Shown in pieces: positions 7,764 to 17,415 of a stretch of 64,000 nt of DNA. The notes beneath the pieces are model-generated. The model saw nothing but the letters and a program-made list of their open reading frames with translations, was not told the DNA's origin and ran no database searches. A program made the position numbers and the translations under genes. Numbering within the stretch: position 1 is the first letter of the stretch; every line of letters starts with the position of its first letter. Location of the stretch: contig NZ_AUAC01000003.1 of assembly GCF_000428525.1 (NCBI RefSeq), positions 744,001 through 808,000 of the forward strand, given 5' to 3'. Origin of the DNA: Hellea balneolensis DSM 19091 (GTDB lineage Bacteria > Pseudomonadota > Alphaproteobacteria > Caulobacterales > Maricaulaceae).

Positions 7764-8498
7764 TTATTTGCAATTCTCACGAGCGGCGCCAAGCACATCT
7801 ATGACCCGCTGTTCCGCCAACGCATCACTCATCTCTTTTTTGAGGGTTGTGGCTTTCCAGCGTATGACCCAGATTTGAGCCTCTGAATTCCACTCGGTTC
7901 GCAGTGCAATATCGTCTTCTCCTGCGGTAATTATCATCCTAATAAGGCGGTCATCTTTGGACCCCAGAGCTTTGGCGGTCGCATAAGCTTCATTATCGGC
8001 TGCGAGGGCAATGGGAATATAGCCTGCGCCAAAATCGGCGTCGAATTTACAAATGCGGTTTTCATGGCCGCCAAAATTCGTGCGTCGATAAAGCCTCTCT
8101 TTCATACCATCTGGTTCACTCGCTTCCATTGTTGTTAGGGCATCGAAGGCGGCTTCAGCCGCTGCATTCAAAACGCTTTGGTTCGAGCTCGGAATATCTA
8201 AGCGGTTTATGACCTCGGCGCTACTATCTTTGATTTTTCCTGCACCAGATTTTACAGATTCGGTGACTGCGCCTGCGGCATCTGCGGCGGCCTTGGCCGG
8301 GGCCGAGACAGCCTTATATATGCCGTAGGCTCCGCCCACAAAAGTGAGCGTAACTATGGCTATGGCGGCCCATTTAATGGCGCCAAAGGCATTATTTGCA
8401 CTCTCGGCAACCGTTGCGGCGCGGTCCGCCGTTTCCATGGCTTTCTTACCGCGATCCATAAGGGTGGGTTTTTGCGGATCTTCAGGTGTTTCGGTCAT
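7764..8498 (-). CDS. Membrane-anchored protein of unknown function
   Basis: A 244-residue protein. A charged cytoplasmic N-terminus (MTETPEDPQKPTLMDRGKK) is followed by an alanine-rich helix, one clear transmembrane segment near residues 41-62 (WAAIAIVTLTFVGGAYGIY), another alanine-rich helical stretch, and a C-terminal globular part of about 130 residues with two cysteines. I do not recognise the family. ATG 8498 is preferred over TTG 8525 because GGGGAG precedes it and the longer form would start inside the clpA terminator. It probably forms a unit with the PhyH gene 37 bases downstream. Confidence 0.7.
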   Translation of the reverse strand: MTETPEDPQKPTLMDRGKKAMETADRAATVAESANNAFGAIKWAAIAIVTLTFVGGAYGIYKAVSAPAKAAADAAGAVTESVKSGAGKIKDSSAEVINRLDIPSSNQSVLNAAAEAAFDALTTMEASEPDGMKERLYRRTNFGGHENRICKFDADFGAGYIPIALAADNEAYATAKALGSKDDRLIRMIITAGEDDIALRTEWNSEAQIWVIRWKATTLKKEMSDALAEQRVIDVLGAARENCK

Positions 8499-8513
8499 GT
8501 CAGGCTCCCCAAT

Positions 8514-8539
8514 AAAAAAGCCCAACCTAAGTCGGGCTT
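8514..8539 (-). terminator. Rho-independent terminator after clpA
   Basis: On the minus strand AAGCCCGAC pairs with GTTGGGCTT around a TTAG loop and is followed by six Ts. It begins about 13 bases after the clpA stop and ends 15 bases before the next start. Confidence 0.85.
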
Positions 8540-8552
8540 CTTAATATTTTAT

Positions 8553-10883
8553 CTAAGCGTCTTCCGTCGGCTTAGGGGCAGGTAATCCCTTGCCCCCTTT
8601 ACGGCCTTCGATTTTCAGTTTGGCGGGCGGGACGATTTTGAAGGTTAGGTTCACCTTCTTGCGGTCCACGCCGACTTTGACCAACCCGCCTTGCTTAAGC
8701 TTGCCAAACAGGATCTCATCCGCGAGCGGCTTTTTGATGTATTCCTGTATCGTGCGGCCAAGAGGACGCGCGCCGTAGCGCTTGTCATAGCCTTTATTGG
8801 CAAGCCAGACATTCGCGCCTTTGGTCAGTTCAAACTCAATCTTACGATCCGCGAGCTGAGCTTCTAGCTGTATAACAAATTTATCAACAACCTTGGCAAT
8901 GTCCTCAGGCGAGAGCGCGGCGAAAGACACAACTGCGTCTAAGCGGTTTCTGAATTCGGGCGTAAAGCGGCGCTTAATCGCGTTTTCTTGCTCATCCGAT
9001 TTCATACCGCGGCCAAAGCCAATTTCAGACTTGGCAGCATCAGCAGCGCCCGCATTGGTCGTCATAATAATAATAACATTGCGGAAATCAACTTTACGGC
9101 CATTAGCATCCGTCAGGAAGCCATTGTCCATCACTTGCAGGAGGATGTTGTAGATATCTGGATGTGCTTTCTCGATTTCATCCAAAAGCAACACACTATG
9201 CGGATTCTGATTCACAGCATCCGTCAGTAATCCACCTTGATCATAACCGACATAGCCGGGAGGGGCTCCGATTAAGCGGGAGACCGTATGGCGCTCCATA
9301 TATTCGGACATGTCAAAGCGCAGGAGTTCTAAGCCCTGTGTCATAGCAAGCTGCTTGGCGACTTCAGTTTTACCTACGCCTGTCGGCCCAGCAAAAAGAT
9401 AGCTGCCAATCGGCTTATTTGGCTCACGCAGACCTGCGCGTGCAAGTTTCACTGCCGCTGTGACTTGCTCAATGGCTTTGTCTTGCCCAAAGACCATGCG
9501 TTTTAAGTCCATCGGGAGCGACTTGAGCGCTTTCTCATCATCACGCGAAATAGATTTTGGCGGAATACGCGCAATCTTGGCAATGACCGCTTCGATTTCT
9601 TTGATGCCGATTTTCCTTTTGCGTTTTTTCTCTTCGACGAGTTTTGTACGCGCACCAGCTTCGTCAATAATATCAATCGCCTTGTCTGGGAGCTTGCGGT
9701 CCGTAATGTGACGTACGGATAAATCCACGGCGCCTTGAATGGCAGCTTCTGTATATTTGACTTTATGAAATTCCTCAAAATAGGATTTGAGGCCCATGAG
9801 GATTTTTACAGCATCTTCCGGCGTAGGTTCCGACACATCAATTTTTAGGAAACGGCGAGAGAGGGCGCGGTCTTTTTCAAAATGTTGACGATATTCTTTA
9901 TAAGTTGTGCTGCCCATACAGCGAAGCTTACCGCTTTGAAGAGCAGGTTTGAGCAGGTTGGACGCATCCATCGCGCCGCCGCTTGTGGCGCCGGCCCCAA
10001 TAATAGTGTGAATTTCGTCAATGAATAAAATAGCACCTTCAGTTTCCTGGAGCTTATTCATGACGGCTTTGAGACGTTCTTCAAAATCACCGCGATAGCG
10101 CGTTCCCGCAAGAAGTGCGCCCATATCCAGTGAGAAGATCGTGGCATCAGCCAAAACCGCTGGCACATCGTCATTGACGATGCGGCGCGCGATGCCTTCA
10201 GCGATCGCTGTTTTACCTACGCCAGGGTCTCCAACAAGTAGCGGGTTATTTTTGCGGCGGCGTGAGAGCACCATAATACAACGTTCAACTTCGTCATCGC
10301 GTCCAATCAGTGGATCAATGTCGCCTTCGCGGGCCTTTTGATTGAGGTTGACAGTGTATTCCTCAAGGGGGTCTTTTTGTTTAGCGTCTTCGCCGGTAGC
10401 TGCGTCCTCCGCGCCTTGAATGGGTTTTGCAATATTAGACTCACCGGATTTGGAAATCCCGTGGCTTATATAATTTACAGCGTCATAGCGCGTCATATCC
10501 CGCTCTTGGAGGAAGTAAACGGCGTGGCTCTCACGCTCGGCAAATAGGGCAACGAGGGCATTAGCCCCTGTCACCTCCTCGCGTCCGGAGGATTGGACAT
10601 GAATAACTGCGCGTTGAATTACGCGGTGGAAACCTGCTGTAGGGCGGGCTTCTTCGAAGTCTTCAACAGCCAGTGAGGCCAAGTCTTCGTCAAGGTAACG
10701 CGTGACGTCAGCCCTGAGGGGCGTAATATCAACGTCACAGGCTGTGATGACAGCGGCTGCGTCTTTGTCATCCAGCAGCGCCAATAGTAAGTGTTCTAAT
10801 GTGGCCAACTCATGCTTACGCTCAGTTGCGAGCGTCAAGGCACGGTGGATTGTCTCTTCTAGGACAGGAGAAAATGAAGCCAT
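8553..10883 (-). CDS. clpA: ATP-dependent Clp protease ATP-binding subunit ClpA
   Basis: A 776-residue AAA+ unfoldase with two nucleotide-binding domains. It has an N-terminal Clp repeat domain, Walker A GDPGVGKT near residue 215 with FIDEIHT Walker B, and a second Walker A GPTGVGKT near residue 495 with LLDEIEKAH. There is no long ClpB-type coiled-coil insertion between the domains. The IGF loop in EIGFGRGM is the contact point for ClpP. With ClpP it degrades adaptor-delivered and N-degron substrates in the cytoplasm. The adaptor gene clpS lies 37 bases upstream on the same strand, the usual arrangement. Confidence 0.97.
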   Translation of the reverse strand: MASFSPVLEETIHRALTLATERKHELATLEHLLLALLDDKDAAAVITACDVDITPLRADVTRYLDEDLASLAVEDFEEARPTAGFHRVIQRAVIHVQSSGREEVTGANALVALFAERESHAVYFLQERDMTRYDAVNYISHGISKSGESNIAKPIQGAEDAATGEDAKQKDPLEEYTVNLNQKAREGDIDPLIGRDDEVERCIMVLSRRRKNNPLLVGDPGVGKTAIAEGIARRIVNDDVPAVLADATIFSLDMGALLAGTRYRGDFEERLKAVMNKLQETEGAILFIDEIHTIIGAGATSGGAMDASNLLKPALQSGKLRCMGSTTYKEYRQHFEKDRALSRRFLKIDVSEPTPEDAVKILMGLKSYFEEFHKVKYTEAAIQGAVDLSVRHITDRKLPDKAIDIIDEAGARTKLVEEKKRKRKIGIKEIEAVIAKIARIPPKSISRDDEKALKSLPMDLKRMVFGQDKAIEQVTAAVKLARAGLREPNKPIGSYLFAGPTGVGKTEVAKQLAMTQGLELLRFDMSEYMERHTVSRLIGAPPGYVGYDQGGLLTDAVNQNPHSVLLLDEIEKAHPDIYNILLQVMDNGFLTDANGRKVDFRNVIIIMTTNAGAADAAKSEIGFGRGMKSDEQENAIKRRFTPEFRNRLDAVVSFAALSPEDIAKVVDKFVIQLEAQLADRKIEFELTKGANVWLANKGYDKRYGARPLGRTIQEYIKKPLADEILFGKLKQGGLVKVGVDRKKVNLTFKIVPPAKLKIEGRKGGKGLPAPKPTEDA

Positions 10884-10920
10884 TATAAATTCCTTTCGAG
10901 AGTCATATTTTGTTATTCAG

Positions 10921-11274
10921 TCACGTCTTTTCAAGGGTGCATTGCAGTGGATGTTGTGCGCGTTTCGCCGCGTCCATAACTTGTGCAACTTTTGTTTCAG
11001 CCACCTCGAAAGTGTAGATCCCGCAGGTTCCTATCCCGGTCTTATGGACGTTAAGCATAATCTGAGTGGCTTCTTCCTGCGTTTTTTTGAATATTCCCAT
11101 AAGTATAGAGACGACAAACTCCATAGGCGTGTAGTCATCATTCATGAGAATAACGCGGTACATAGATGGTTTTTTTGTCTTGGGCCTGACTTTGGTCGCG
11201 ACGCCGCGCTCAGGCGGAGCCGCGCTATTATCTTTATCGGGGCCGCTCATATATGTGTGAATCATCTTATTCAT
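10921..11274 (-). CDS. clpS: ATP-dependent Clp protease adaptor ClpS
   Basis: A 117-residue ClpS. The conserved core [17 protein letters not shown] binds hydrophobic N-terminal residues, and the rest of the fold ([19 protein letters not shown]) is intact. It delivers N-end-rule substrates to ClpA. The first 35 residues are the flexible tail that acts on ClpA. Starts at 11274 or 11250 (MSGPDKD) are both possible since neither has a clear Shine-Dalgarno; the longer is listed. clpA follows. Confidence 0.95.
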   Translation of the reverse strand: MNKMIHTYMSGPDKDNSAAPPERGVATKVRPKTKKPSMYRVILMNDDYTPMEFVVSILMGIFKKTQEEATQIMLNVHKTGIGTCGIYTFEVAETKVAQVMDAAKRAQHPLQCTLEKT

Positions 11275-11362
11275 TGCTTTAAACTATGCTTTAATACGCA
11301 CGAATAAAAGGGCGGGACTGTGACAATCACGACAAGGTTGTGAATTACTGTGCTATGTGAAG

Positions 11363-13369
11363 CTATCTTCCGGCTGTCGTGCTGCCGGCATTTCCGGCTG
11401 ATTTAGCTCCGCTGGCAATATCTCGTTCTGCGATCAAAGCTGTTCCAAGCTCTTCATAAAAGGCAATTTGCTGTTGAATTCGAGGGTCTTCTATTAGGGG
11501 GTCAGGTGCATTGATAGGCTTTTTCTTAACGCCTTTATGTGCCGCCATCATGTAGGACTTCCAAGCATCAACCGGCAGGAGCCCGCCTGTGATTTTCCGC
11601 ATAGGCGAGTTGTCATCATTGCCCATCCAAACACCCGTTGTGTAATCCGCTGTGAATCCTAAGAACCACGCGTCGCGGTAGTCTTGAGTTGTACCTGTCT
11701 TTCCGGCGGCTTCTCGCGAGCCAAGTTGAGCGCCGTGGCCTGTGCCGCTTTCTATGACATCCCTAAGCATGGATGTCATTTGCCGAGCATAGGGGACCGG
11801 ATAAGTGCGAACAGGGCTGACTGTGCGCCGTGTGTATAGCGTCTTCTTGGCCGTGTCGGTAATGCTTTGAACAAAGTATGGCTGCCGCGACAAGCCTTCA
11901 TTGGCAAAGACCATATAGGCTGAAGTCATATCTAAAAGCGTTGTCTCTGAGGAGCCCAGGGCGATGGAATATTCAGGCCTCATTTCTGTTTTTATACCAA
12001 ACCGCGTGGCCAATGTTGCGACTCGGCTAGGGCTGATCTCAGAGGTGACTTGCGCCGCAATGGTATTTATCGAGAGTTTTAACGCTTCTCTTAGGGTCAT
12101 AGGCCCGCGGTAACGTTTCGTGTAATTTTCAGGGGCCCAATCCCCAATTTCTGTGGGTTGATCGATACGGATTGTGCCCGGGGTAAAACCATCTTCCAGC
12201 GCGGCAGCATAAACAAAGGCTTTGAACGCACTTCCGGGTTGGCGTTTGGCTTGGGCGGCGCGGTTAAATTTCGACTTTGAATAATCCCGTCCTCCGACCA
12301 TGGCCCGGATTGCGCCTGTCTGATTATCGATTGACACGAGTGCGCCTTCGCTCACTTTTTTGGATTTTTCAAATTTGCCGACGACATTACTAATCGTCTC
12401 TTGAGCTTTATTTTGCAGATCAACGTCAATCGTTGTTTTCACAATCAAGTCTTTATGATTGGTTCCGATCAGGCCATGAGCTCGCTCATAAATAAGGTCA
12501 AAGGCATAGCCCAATGTATCGGGCGCGATAAGGGGTTCAGCGTCTTCCGCGATTTCTGGCGGCGAGGCGAGGGCGGTTTGCATCTGTTCATAGCTGATCA
12601 TTTCGTTCACCACCATGCGCTGTAAAACCAACTCCCCCCGCTCCCAAGCGCCGTCGAAATTAGAGACAGGGTTATAACGGCTTGGCGCTTTAGGCAGAGC
12701 AGCCAGTATAACAGCTTCAGAGAGCGACACATCTCTGGCTGATTTGCCAAAATATCGCTGCGCCGCAGCCTCAACGCCGAAAATTTGGGGGCCAAGACTG
12801 ATGCGGTTAAGGTATAGTTCTAAAATTTCTGGTTTGGAGAGTATGGCTTCCATGTCCCGCGCGAGGAGGGCTTCCTGAAATTTTCGGCGATAGGTTTTCT
12901 CTGGCGTCAAAATCATTGTTTTAACGAGTTGTTGCGTCAGGGTGGAGCCCCCTTGGGCTTTGCTGCCTGATTTAGTATTTGCAAACACGGCCCGTAAGAT
13001 AGCCTTTTGATCAATACCAGCATGTTCATAGAAGCGTTCATCCTCAATTGCGAGGAATGCGCCGGATACATAGTCCGGCATATCAGAGAGCTTAAGCGGT
13101 TCTCCGACTAAGGGTCCGCGATGTCCGATGACACGTCCGTCCTTATCCAGAAGTGTCATATTGGGCTTAAGGTTCATTTCCCACATGGTGGCTTTGTCAG
13201 GCAGGTTTGGCATACCATCGAGCAAGTAGTAGCGCGTCTGGAAATAACCCAAGGTCCCGATAATGCATAGCACAGCTAACACGGACAAGATGATGTTTCG
13301 CTTCTTGCGCACTTTATTGTCATTTGCGACATCTATGTCTGCACGAAATGTTGGCATATTCTTAATCAT
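11363..13369 (-). CDS. Class A penicillin-binding protein (PBP1A-type transglycosylase/transpeptidase)
   Basis: A 668-residue bifunctional peptidoglycan synthase. It has a short cytoplasmic tail, one transmembrane segment (residues about 25-46), and a GT51 glycosyltransferase domain with the catalytic glutamate in EDERFYEHAGID (near 108) and GGSTLTQQLVK (near 140). The transpeptidase domain carries SAFK (active serine near 380), SIN near 433 and KTGTT near 555. It polymerises glycan strands and crosslinks peptides in the periplasm. The size fits a compact PBP1A/PBP1C-like enzyme without the extra OB domain. Its start is only 5 bases from that of a divergent gene. Confidence 0.93.
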   Translation of the reverse strand: MIKNMPTFRADIDVANDNKVRKKRNIILSVLAVLCIIGTLGYFQTRYYLLDGMPNLPDKATMWEMNLKPNMTLLDKDGRVIGHRGPLVGEPLKLSDMPDYVSGAFLAIEDERFYEHAGIDQKAILRAVFANTKSGSKAQGGSTLTQQLVKTMILTPEKTYRRKFQEALLARDMEAILSKPEILELYLNRISLGPQIFGVEAAAQRYFGKSARDVSLSEAVILAALPKAPSRYNPVSNFDGAWERGELVLQRMVVNEMISYEQMQTALASPPEIAEDAEPLIAPDTLGYAFDLIYERAHGLIGTNHKDLIVKTTIDVDLQNKAQETISNVVGKFEKSKKVSEGALVSIDNQTGAIRAMVGGRDYSKSKFNRAAQAKRQPGSAFKAFVYAAALEDGFTPGTIRIDQPTEIGDWAPENYTKRYRGPMTLREALKLSINTIAAQVTSEISPSRVATLATRFGIKTEMRPEYSIALGSSETTLLDMTSAYMVFANEGLSRQPYFVQSITDTAKKTLYTRRTVSPVRTYPVPYARQMTSMLRDVIESGTGHGAQLGSREAAGKTGTTQDYRDAWFLGFTADYTTGVWMGNDDNSPMRKITGGLLPVDAWKSYMMAAHKGVKKKPINAPDPLIEDPRIQQQIAFYEELGTALIAERDIASGAKSAGNAGSTTAGR

Positions 13370-13374
13370 CCTAT

Positions 13375-13872
13375 ATGCGACTCCTTATGCCAAACAAAAC
13401 AAATAAACAGCTCAACGCCCAACTTCCTTTCTGGAAGACCAAAAATATGGCGGAAATGAGCCCATCAGAGTGGGAAAGCCTCTGTGATAATTGCGGTAAG
13501 TGCTGCTGCATTCGTCTCGAAGACGACGTTACGGGTGATATTTATATCACAGATGTGGCTTGTAAGCTTTTTGATCCCGCAACATGCAGGTGTACAGATT
13601 ACGCGAACCGAAGCAAAAAAGTCCCTGATTGCGTGACGCTAACTAAGGATAATGTCGATCAACTTCATTGGATGCCCCAGACGTGTGCCTACCGTCTCGT
13701 GGCCGAAGGTAAGGACCTGCCAGAATATCACCACCTTGTCAGCGGTTCGCGCAAGGCTATCCATGAGGTTGGGATGAGTGTCCAAGATGCAGTGACAAGT
13801 GAAGTTTTTGTGTCTGAGGATGAGCAAGCCACAAGAATTGTAATTTGGCCGGGAGAGCCAGATATTGGGTAA
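13375..13872 (+). CDS. YcgN family cysteine-cluster protein (UPF0260)
   Basis: A 165-residue protein with the CDNCGKCCCIRLED cluster at the N-terminal third, plus further cysteines (DVACKLFD, TCRCTDY, PDCVTL, QTCAYRL). This pattern marks the YcgN/UPF0260 family, believed to bind a metal or iron-sulfur centre; the function is unknown. Starts at 13375 (MRLLMPNK) and 13387 (MPNK) are both plausible. The gene is divergent from the penicillin-binding protein, so each promoter must lie inside the other gene. Confidence 0.88.
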   Translation: MRLLMPNKTNKQLNAQLPFWKTKNMAEMSPSEWESLCDNCGKCCCIRLEDDVTGDIYITDVACKLFDPATCRCTDYANRSKKVPDCVTLTKDNVDQLHWMPQTCAYRLVAEGKDLPEYHHLVSGSRKAIHEVGMSVQDAVTSEVFVSEDEQATRIVIWPGEPDIG

Positions 13873-14038
13873 GGGGGCAATTTTAACGGGGGAAGAGGGC
13901 TCTTATTTCTGCGACTCGCTCGCAAGTAAAAGTCCAAAGTGTCACACTCGAATTCTCTGAAATTTCTGTAAGATAGGCGTTGCAATCACAGGGGCCTCTG
14001 ACTAGGTTCCGCTCCGATTGTGAACAGTTTGTGTGAGT

Positions 14039-14067
14039 CTTTTGGGCTCATGAATTCGAACCAAAAG
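14039..14067 (+). promoter_or_regulatory. Inverted repeat in the leader just before nuoA
   Basis: CTTTTGG and CCAAAAG are separated by 15 bases, and GGCTC/GAGCC offers an alternative pairing. The right arm overlaps the purine-rich AAAAGAG that serves as the nuoA ribosome binding site. The 13873-14074 intergenic region shows no ORF and must carry the nuo promoter, but I could not place its hexamers with confidence. Confidence 0.35.
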
Positions 14068-14074
14068 AGCCTGT

Positions 14075-14440
14075 ATGTCTGAGTTTTTACTCGATTATTT
14101 ACCTGTTTTAATCCTCCTCGGAATCGCAACGGCTTTCTCCCTTGCATTGCTTTTGGCACCCGCGATCATCGCGCCCAAAAGCGCTGATACCGAAAAGCTC
14201 TCCACATATGAGTGCGGATTTAATGCTTTTGACGATAGCCGCATGAAATTTGATGTGCGCTTTTATCTGGTCGCCATCCTCTTTATTATCTTCGATATCG
14301 AAGTCGCTTTCCTTTTCCCTTACGCCGTCTCACTTGACCAAGTCGGTTTTTGGGGTTGGTTCGTAGTAATGATATTCCTCGCGGAACTCGCCGTCGGGCT
14401 GGCCTATGCATGGAAACTTGGCGCGCTGGATTGGGAGTAG
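14075..14440 (+). CDS. nuoA: NADH-quinone oxidoreductase subunit A
   Basis: A 121-residue membrane subunit of respiratory complex I with three transmembrane helices. The loop between helices 1 and 2 has the conserved [20 protein letters not shown], including the redox-state-sensitive cysteine. It opens a 14-gene nuo operon, with nuoB starting 3 bases after the stop. Confidence 0.97.
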   Translation: MSEFLLDYLPVLILLGIATAFSLALLLAPAIIAPKSADTEKLSTYECGFNAFDDSRMKFDVRFYLVAILFIIFDIEVAFLFPYAVSLDQVGFWGWFVVMIFLAELAVGLAYAWKLGALDWE

Positions 14441-14443
14441 ATA

Positions 14444-15010
14444 ATGGCTAATATTTTGACACCTGCGAATTCTTCTGCCGTTGACCTCGGCACGCCTGCT
14501 TATGACCCGAAAAAGCATGATGCGTTTTTTGACGGTATGTCTGACCAACTCGCGGATAAAGGCTTTATCACGGCGGCCTCTGACGATTTGATTACTTGGG
14601 CACGGACAGGGTCTCTTATGTGGATGACCTTTGGTCTCGCCTGTTGCGCTGTGGAAATGATGCAGGCCTCTATGCCGCGTTATGATCTTGAGCGCTTTGG
14701 TTTTGCCCCGCGTGCGTCCCCCCGTCAGTCGGATGTTATGATTGTGGCGGGTACGCTGACCAATAAAATGGCGCCCGCGCTTCGTAAAGTTTACGATCAA
14801 ATGCCAAATCCGCGTTACGTCATTTCTATGGGCTCATGTGCCAATGGCGGCGGCTATTATCATTATAGTTATGCTGTCGTGCGTGGCTGTGACCGTATTG
14901 TCCCTGTTGATGTTTATGTGCCTGGGTGCCCTCCAACGGCGGAAGCCTTGGTTTACGGTATCCTGCAACTGCAAAAGAAAATCCGCCGCGAAGGCAATAT
15001 TGAGCGCTAA
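14444..15010 (+). CDS. nuoB: NADH-quinone oxidoreductase subunit B
   Basis: A 188-residue peripheral-arm subunit that carries the terminal cluster N2. The four ligands are visible in [19 protein letters not shown] and [11 protein letters not shown]; the vicinal cysteine pair is characteristic. It passes electrons to quinone at the interface with NuoD. ATG 14444 follows nuoA closely. Confidence 0.98.
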   Translation: MANILTPANSSAVDLGTPAYDPKKHDAFFDGMSDQLADKGFITAASDDLITWARTGSLMWMTFGLACCAVEMMQASMPRYDLERFGFAPRASPRQSDVMIVAGTLTNKMAPALRKVYDQMPNPRYVISMGSCANGGGYYHYSYAVVRGCDRIVPVDVYVPGCPPTAEALVYGILQLQKKIRREGNIER

Positions 15011-15013
15011 TTT

Positions 15014-15607
15014 ATGTTGGACTTAAAAGATCATATCGAAGCTCAGCTTGGCGAGGCGATTAATGCGGCTGTCATCGAGAACGGTGAATTGACGCTAGAA
15101 GCGCGCCGCGCGGAAATCGTCAAGGTTATCAGCTTTTTGCGCGATGACCCGATTTGTAAATTCTCAAGCCTGATTGATATTTGCGGTGTGGATTATCCGA
15201 GCCGTGAGCGCCGCTTTGATGTAGTTTATCATATGCTCTCTATGGCGCATAATACGCGCATCCGTATCAAAGTGACGACGGATGAAGAGGTGGCCGTGCA
15301 TAGCGTGACCTCACTCTTCCCTAATGCCGATTGGTATGAGCGCGAAGCCTTTGATATGTATGGCATTTTATTTGGCCAACATCCTGATCTACGTCGTATC
15401 CTCACTGATTATGGCTTTGAAGGTTATCCACTCCGCAAAGACTTCCCGCTCTCAGGTTTCGTCGAAGTCCGTTATGATGAAGAGCGCAAATCCGTCGTCT
15501 ATGAGCCAGTGAACCTGCCACAAGAATATCGCAGCTTTGACTTTATGTCCCCCTGGGAAGGCGCGAAATATGTGCTGCCGGGTGATGAGAATGTGGAGAA
15601 GGGATGA
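15014..15607 (+). CDS. nuoC: NADH-quinone oxidoreductase subunit C
   Basis: A 197-residue 30-kDa-type subunit. The diagnostic segment [20 protein letters not shown] is followed by [19 protein letters not shown]. NuoC is separate from NuoD, as usual in alphaproteobacteria. Its TGA stop overlaps the ATG of the following non-nuo gene (ATGA at 15604). Confidence 0.98.
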   Translation: MLDLKDHIEAQLGEAINAAVIENGELTLEARRAEIVKVISFLRDDPICKFSSLIDICGVDYPSRERRFDVVYHMLSMAHNTRIRIKVTTDEEVAVHSVTSLFPNADWYEREAFDMYGILFGQHPDLRRILTDYGFEGYPLRKDFPLSGFVEVRYDEERKSVVYEPVNLPQEYRSFDFMSPWEGAKYVLPGDENVEKG

Positions 15608-16044
15608 TGCGTTTTGCCTGTCTTTTTGCATCTGTTCTTTGTTTTTTCAGCTTAGCCGCGGCAGCTGAAGTGTCTGATAAAGAGTTACAAGATCGTTTGG
15701 CGCTTATTGATGAGTTGCCTATGTCGCTCTCGATGCAGGATTTTATAGATTGTTATAGTGCTGCATATGTAACTGAGCAAACGGCTCTTGCTGCGGAAAG
15801 CCAGGCAGCTGTATCTGGTGCACGATTTGCTCAGAGCGTCTGGTTGGACGCCCTATATATTATTGATGGTTACGAAGCTGCTCACGAAGAAATTATGAGT
15901 GAAGCCACAATTGTAAAACTGCGACCAAGTTTTGATAATTCGGATGATGCTAGTTCATCTGAGCGGTCTATTACTGCGGATGCTTGCATGAAGATTTTGT
16001 TGACTGCGGTAAATGCTTCAAAAAATAAGGCAGCAGCAAAATGA
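15604..16044 (+). CDS. Small exported protein of unknown function, inserted between nuoC and nuoD
   Basis: A 146-residue protein with a clear Sec signal peptide ([21 protein letters not shown], cleavage likely before EVSDKE). The mature part is predicted helical and contains two cysteines (DFIDCYSAA and ADACMKI) that could form a disulfide in the periplasm. It overlaps nuoC by 4 bases at its start and nuoD by 4 bases at its end, so translation is probably coupled to both. It is not a known complex I subunit and I recognise no family. A periplasmic role in complex I assembly or stability is possible but is only a guess from position. Confidence 0.75.
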   Translation: MMRFACLFASVLCFFSLAAAAEVSDKELQDRLALIDELPMSLSMQDFIDCYSAAYVTEQTALAAESQAAVSGARFAQSVWLDALYIIDGYEAAHEEIMSEATIVKLRPSFDNSDDASSSERSITADACMKILLTAVNASKNKAAAK

Positions 16045-17237
16045 CCACTACCGAAGCCACCCTACAAGGTGATGACCGTAATTTCACCATAAACTTTGGG
16101 CCTCAGCATCCTGCGGCTCATGGTGTGCTCCGTCTTGTCCTCGAACTTGAGGGCGAAGTTGTTGAGCGCGTTGACCCGCATATTGGCTTGCTGCATCGCG
16201 GCACGGAAAAGCTGATTGAGCATAAGACTTACCTGCAGGCGCTCCCATATTTTGACCGTCTTGATTATGTCGCGCCGATGAATCAGGAGCATGCTTTCTG
16301 CCTCGCGATTGAAAAGCTAATGGATATCGAAGTGCCGCGCCGCGCGCAGTTCATTCGTGTGCTCTATTCTGAAATTGGCCGTATTCTTAGCCATATGCTC
16401 AACATAACCACGCAAGCCATGGATGTTGGCGCGCTGACCCCGCCTGTTTGGGGCTTTGAAGAGCGCGAAAAGCTGATGGTGTTTTATGAGCGGGCTTGCG
16501 GCTCGCGCATGCATGCCATGTATTTCCGCCCCGGCGGCGTTCACCAAGACCTGCCGCCTGCGCTGATCAGCGATATGCTTGCTTGGTGTGATCAGTTCCC
16601 TGAAAAACTCAATGATATTGAAACACTGCTGACGGGGAACCGTATTTTCAAACAGCGCAATGTCGATATTGGTGTTGTGTCCAAGCAGGATTGTTATGAT
16701 TGGGGATTCTCTGGCGTGATGGTGCGCGGCTCCGGTATTCCGTGGGATTTGCGCCGTAATCAGCCTTATGAGGTTTATTCAGAACTCGATTTCAAGATTC
16801 CGCTCGGTAAAAATGGCGATTGCTATGACCGTTATCTCTGCCGTGTAGAAGAAATGCATGAATCCGTGAAAATCATGCGTCAGTGCCTCGAAATGATACC
16901 TGAAGGCCCCGTCATGAGCGAAAATAACAAAGTCACGCCGCCGCGCCGCGCTGAGATGAAGCAGAGCATGGAAGCGCTCATTCATCACTTTAAACTCTAT
17001 ACTGAAGGTTTCCACGTCCCTGCGGGCGAAGTTTATACTTGCGTCGAAGCGCCTAAGGGTGAGTTCGGGGTTTATCTCGTCTCTGATGGGTCGAATAAGC
17101 CTTATCGCTGCCATATCCGCGCGCCGGGCTTCCCGCATTTGGCCGCTATGGATTACCTCAATAAAGGGCATATGCTTGCCGATGTCTCTGCGATCCTAGG
17201 TTCGCTCGACATCGTGTTTGGAGAGATTGACCGATGA
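16041..17237 (+). CDS. nuoD: NADH-quinone oxidoreductase subunit D
   Basis: A 398-residue 49-kDa-type subunit related to the large subunit of NiFe hydrogenases. Recognisable segments are [28 protein letters not shown], the quinone-site [12 protein letters not shown], and the C-terminal DIVFGEIDR. It houses the quinone-binding pocket with NuoB. The ATG overlaps the stop of the upstream exported protein. The TGA stop is part of an ATGA at 17234. Confidence 0.98.
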   Translation: MTTTEATLQGDDRNFTINFGPQHPAAHGVLRLVLELEGEVVERVDPHIGLLHRGTEKLIEHKTYLQALPYFDRLDYVAPMNQEHAFCLAIEKLMDIEVPRRAQFIRVLYSEIGRILSHMLNITTQAMDVGALTPPVWGFEEREKLMVFYERACGSRMHAMYFRPGGVHQDLPPALISDMLAWCDQFPEKLNDIETLLTGNRIFKQRNVDIGVVSKQDCYDWGFSGVMVRGSGIPWDLRRNQPYEVYSELDFKIPLGKNGDCYDRYLCRVEEMHESVKIMRQCLEMIPEGPVMSENNKVTPPRRAEMKQSMEALIHHFKLYTEGFHVPAGEVYTCVEAPKGEFGVYLVSDGSNKPYRCHIRAPGFPHLAAMDYLNKGHMLADVSAILGSLDIVFGEIDR

Positions 17238-17250
17238 GTATTGCTAGAAT

Positions 17251-17399
17251 GCGTCCTCACCCCGCTTTAGCGGGGGAGGTGTCGCGCAGCGACGGAGGGG
17301 GAATCTCTCTCGTCCAATCGCTGACACTGCACATTACTGATAATAATTCCCCCTGCGTGCCCTTCGGGGACACCTCCCCCGCGAGCGGGGTGAGGACGC
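17251..17399. repeat. MITE-like nested palindromic repeat between nuoD and nuoE
   Basis: Three nested complementary arm pairs are present. The outer 15-mers at 17251-17265 and 17385-17399 are exact, GCGGGGGAGGTGTC at 17270-17283 pairs exactly with 17369-17382, and AGGGGGAAT at 17296-17304 pairs with 17346-17354. The whole unit folds into one long hairpin. The style resembles dispersed intergenic palindromes of alphaproteobacteria. ATGAGT occurs at 17234-17239 and again at 17416-17421, as if the target had been duplicated. A 61-codon frame (17234-17419) runs through the element with ATGA overlaps to nuoD and nuoE. It looks like repeat-derived sequence rather than a functional protein. Confidence 0.85.
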
Positions 17400-17415
17400 G
17401 TGTGGGTGAAATATC

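Noticed and set aside
10702-11307. A 201-codon frame antisense to clpA and clpS
   Set aside because: Spans two well-supported genes and has no recognisable domain or RBS.
14022-14036. GAAC-N7-GTGA upstream of nuoA as a LexA box
   Set aside because: The second half-site does not match GAAC, so it is not a convincing operator.
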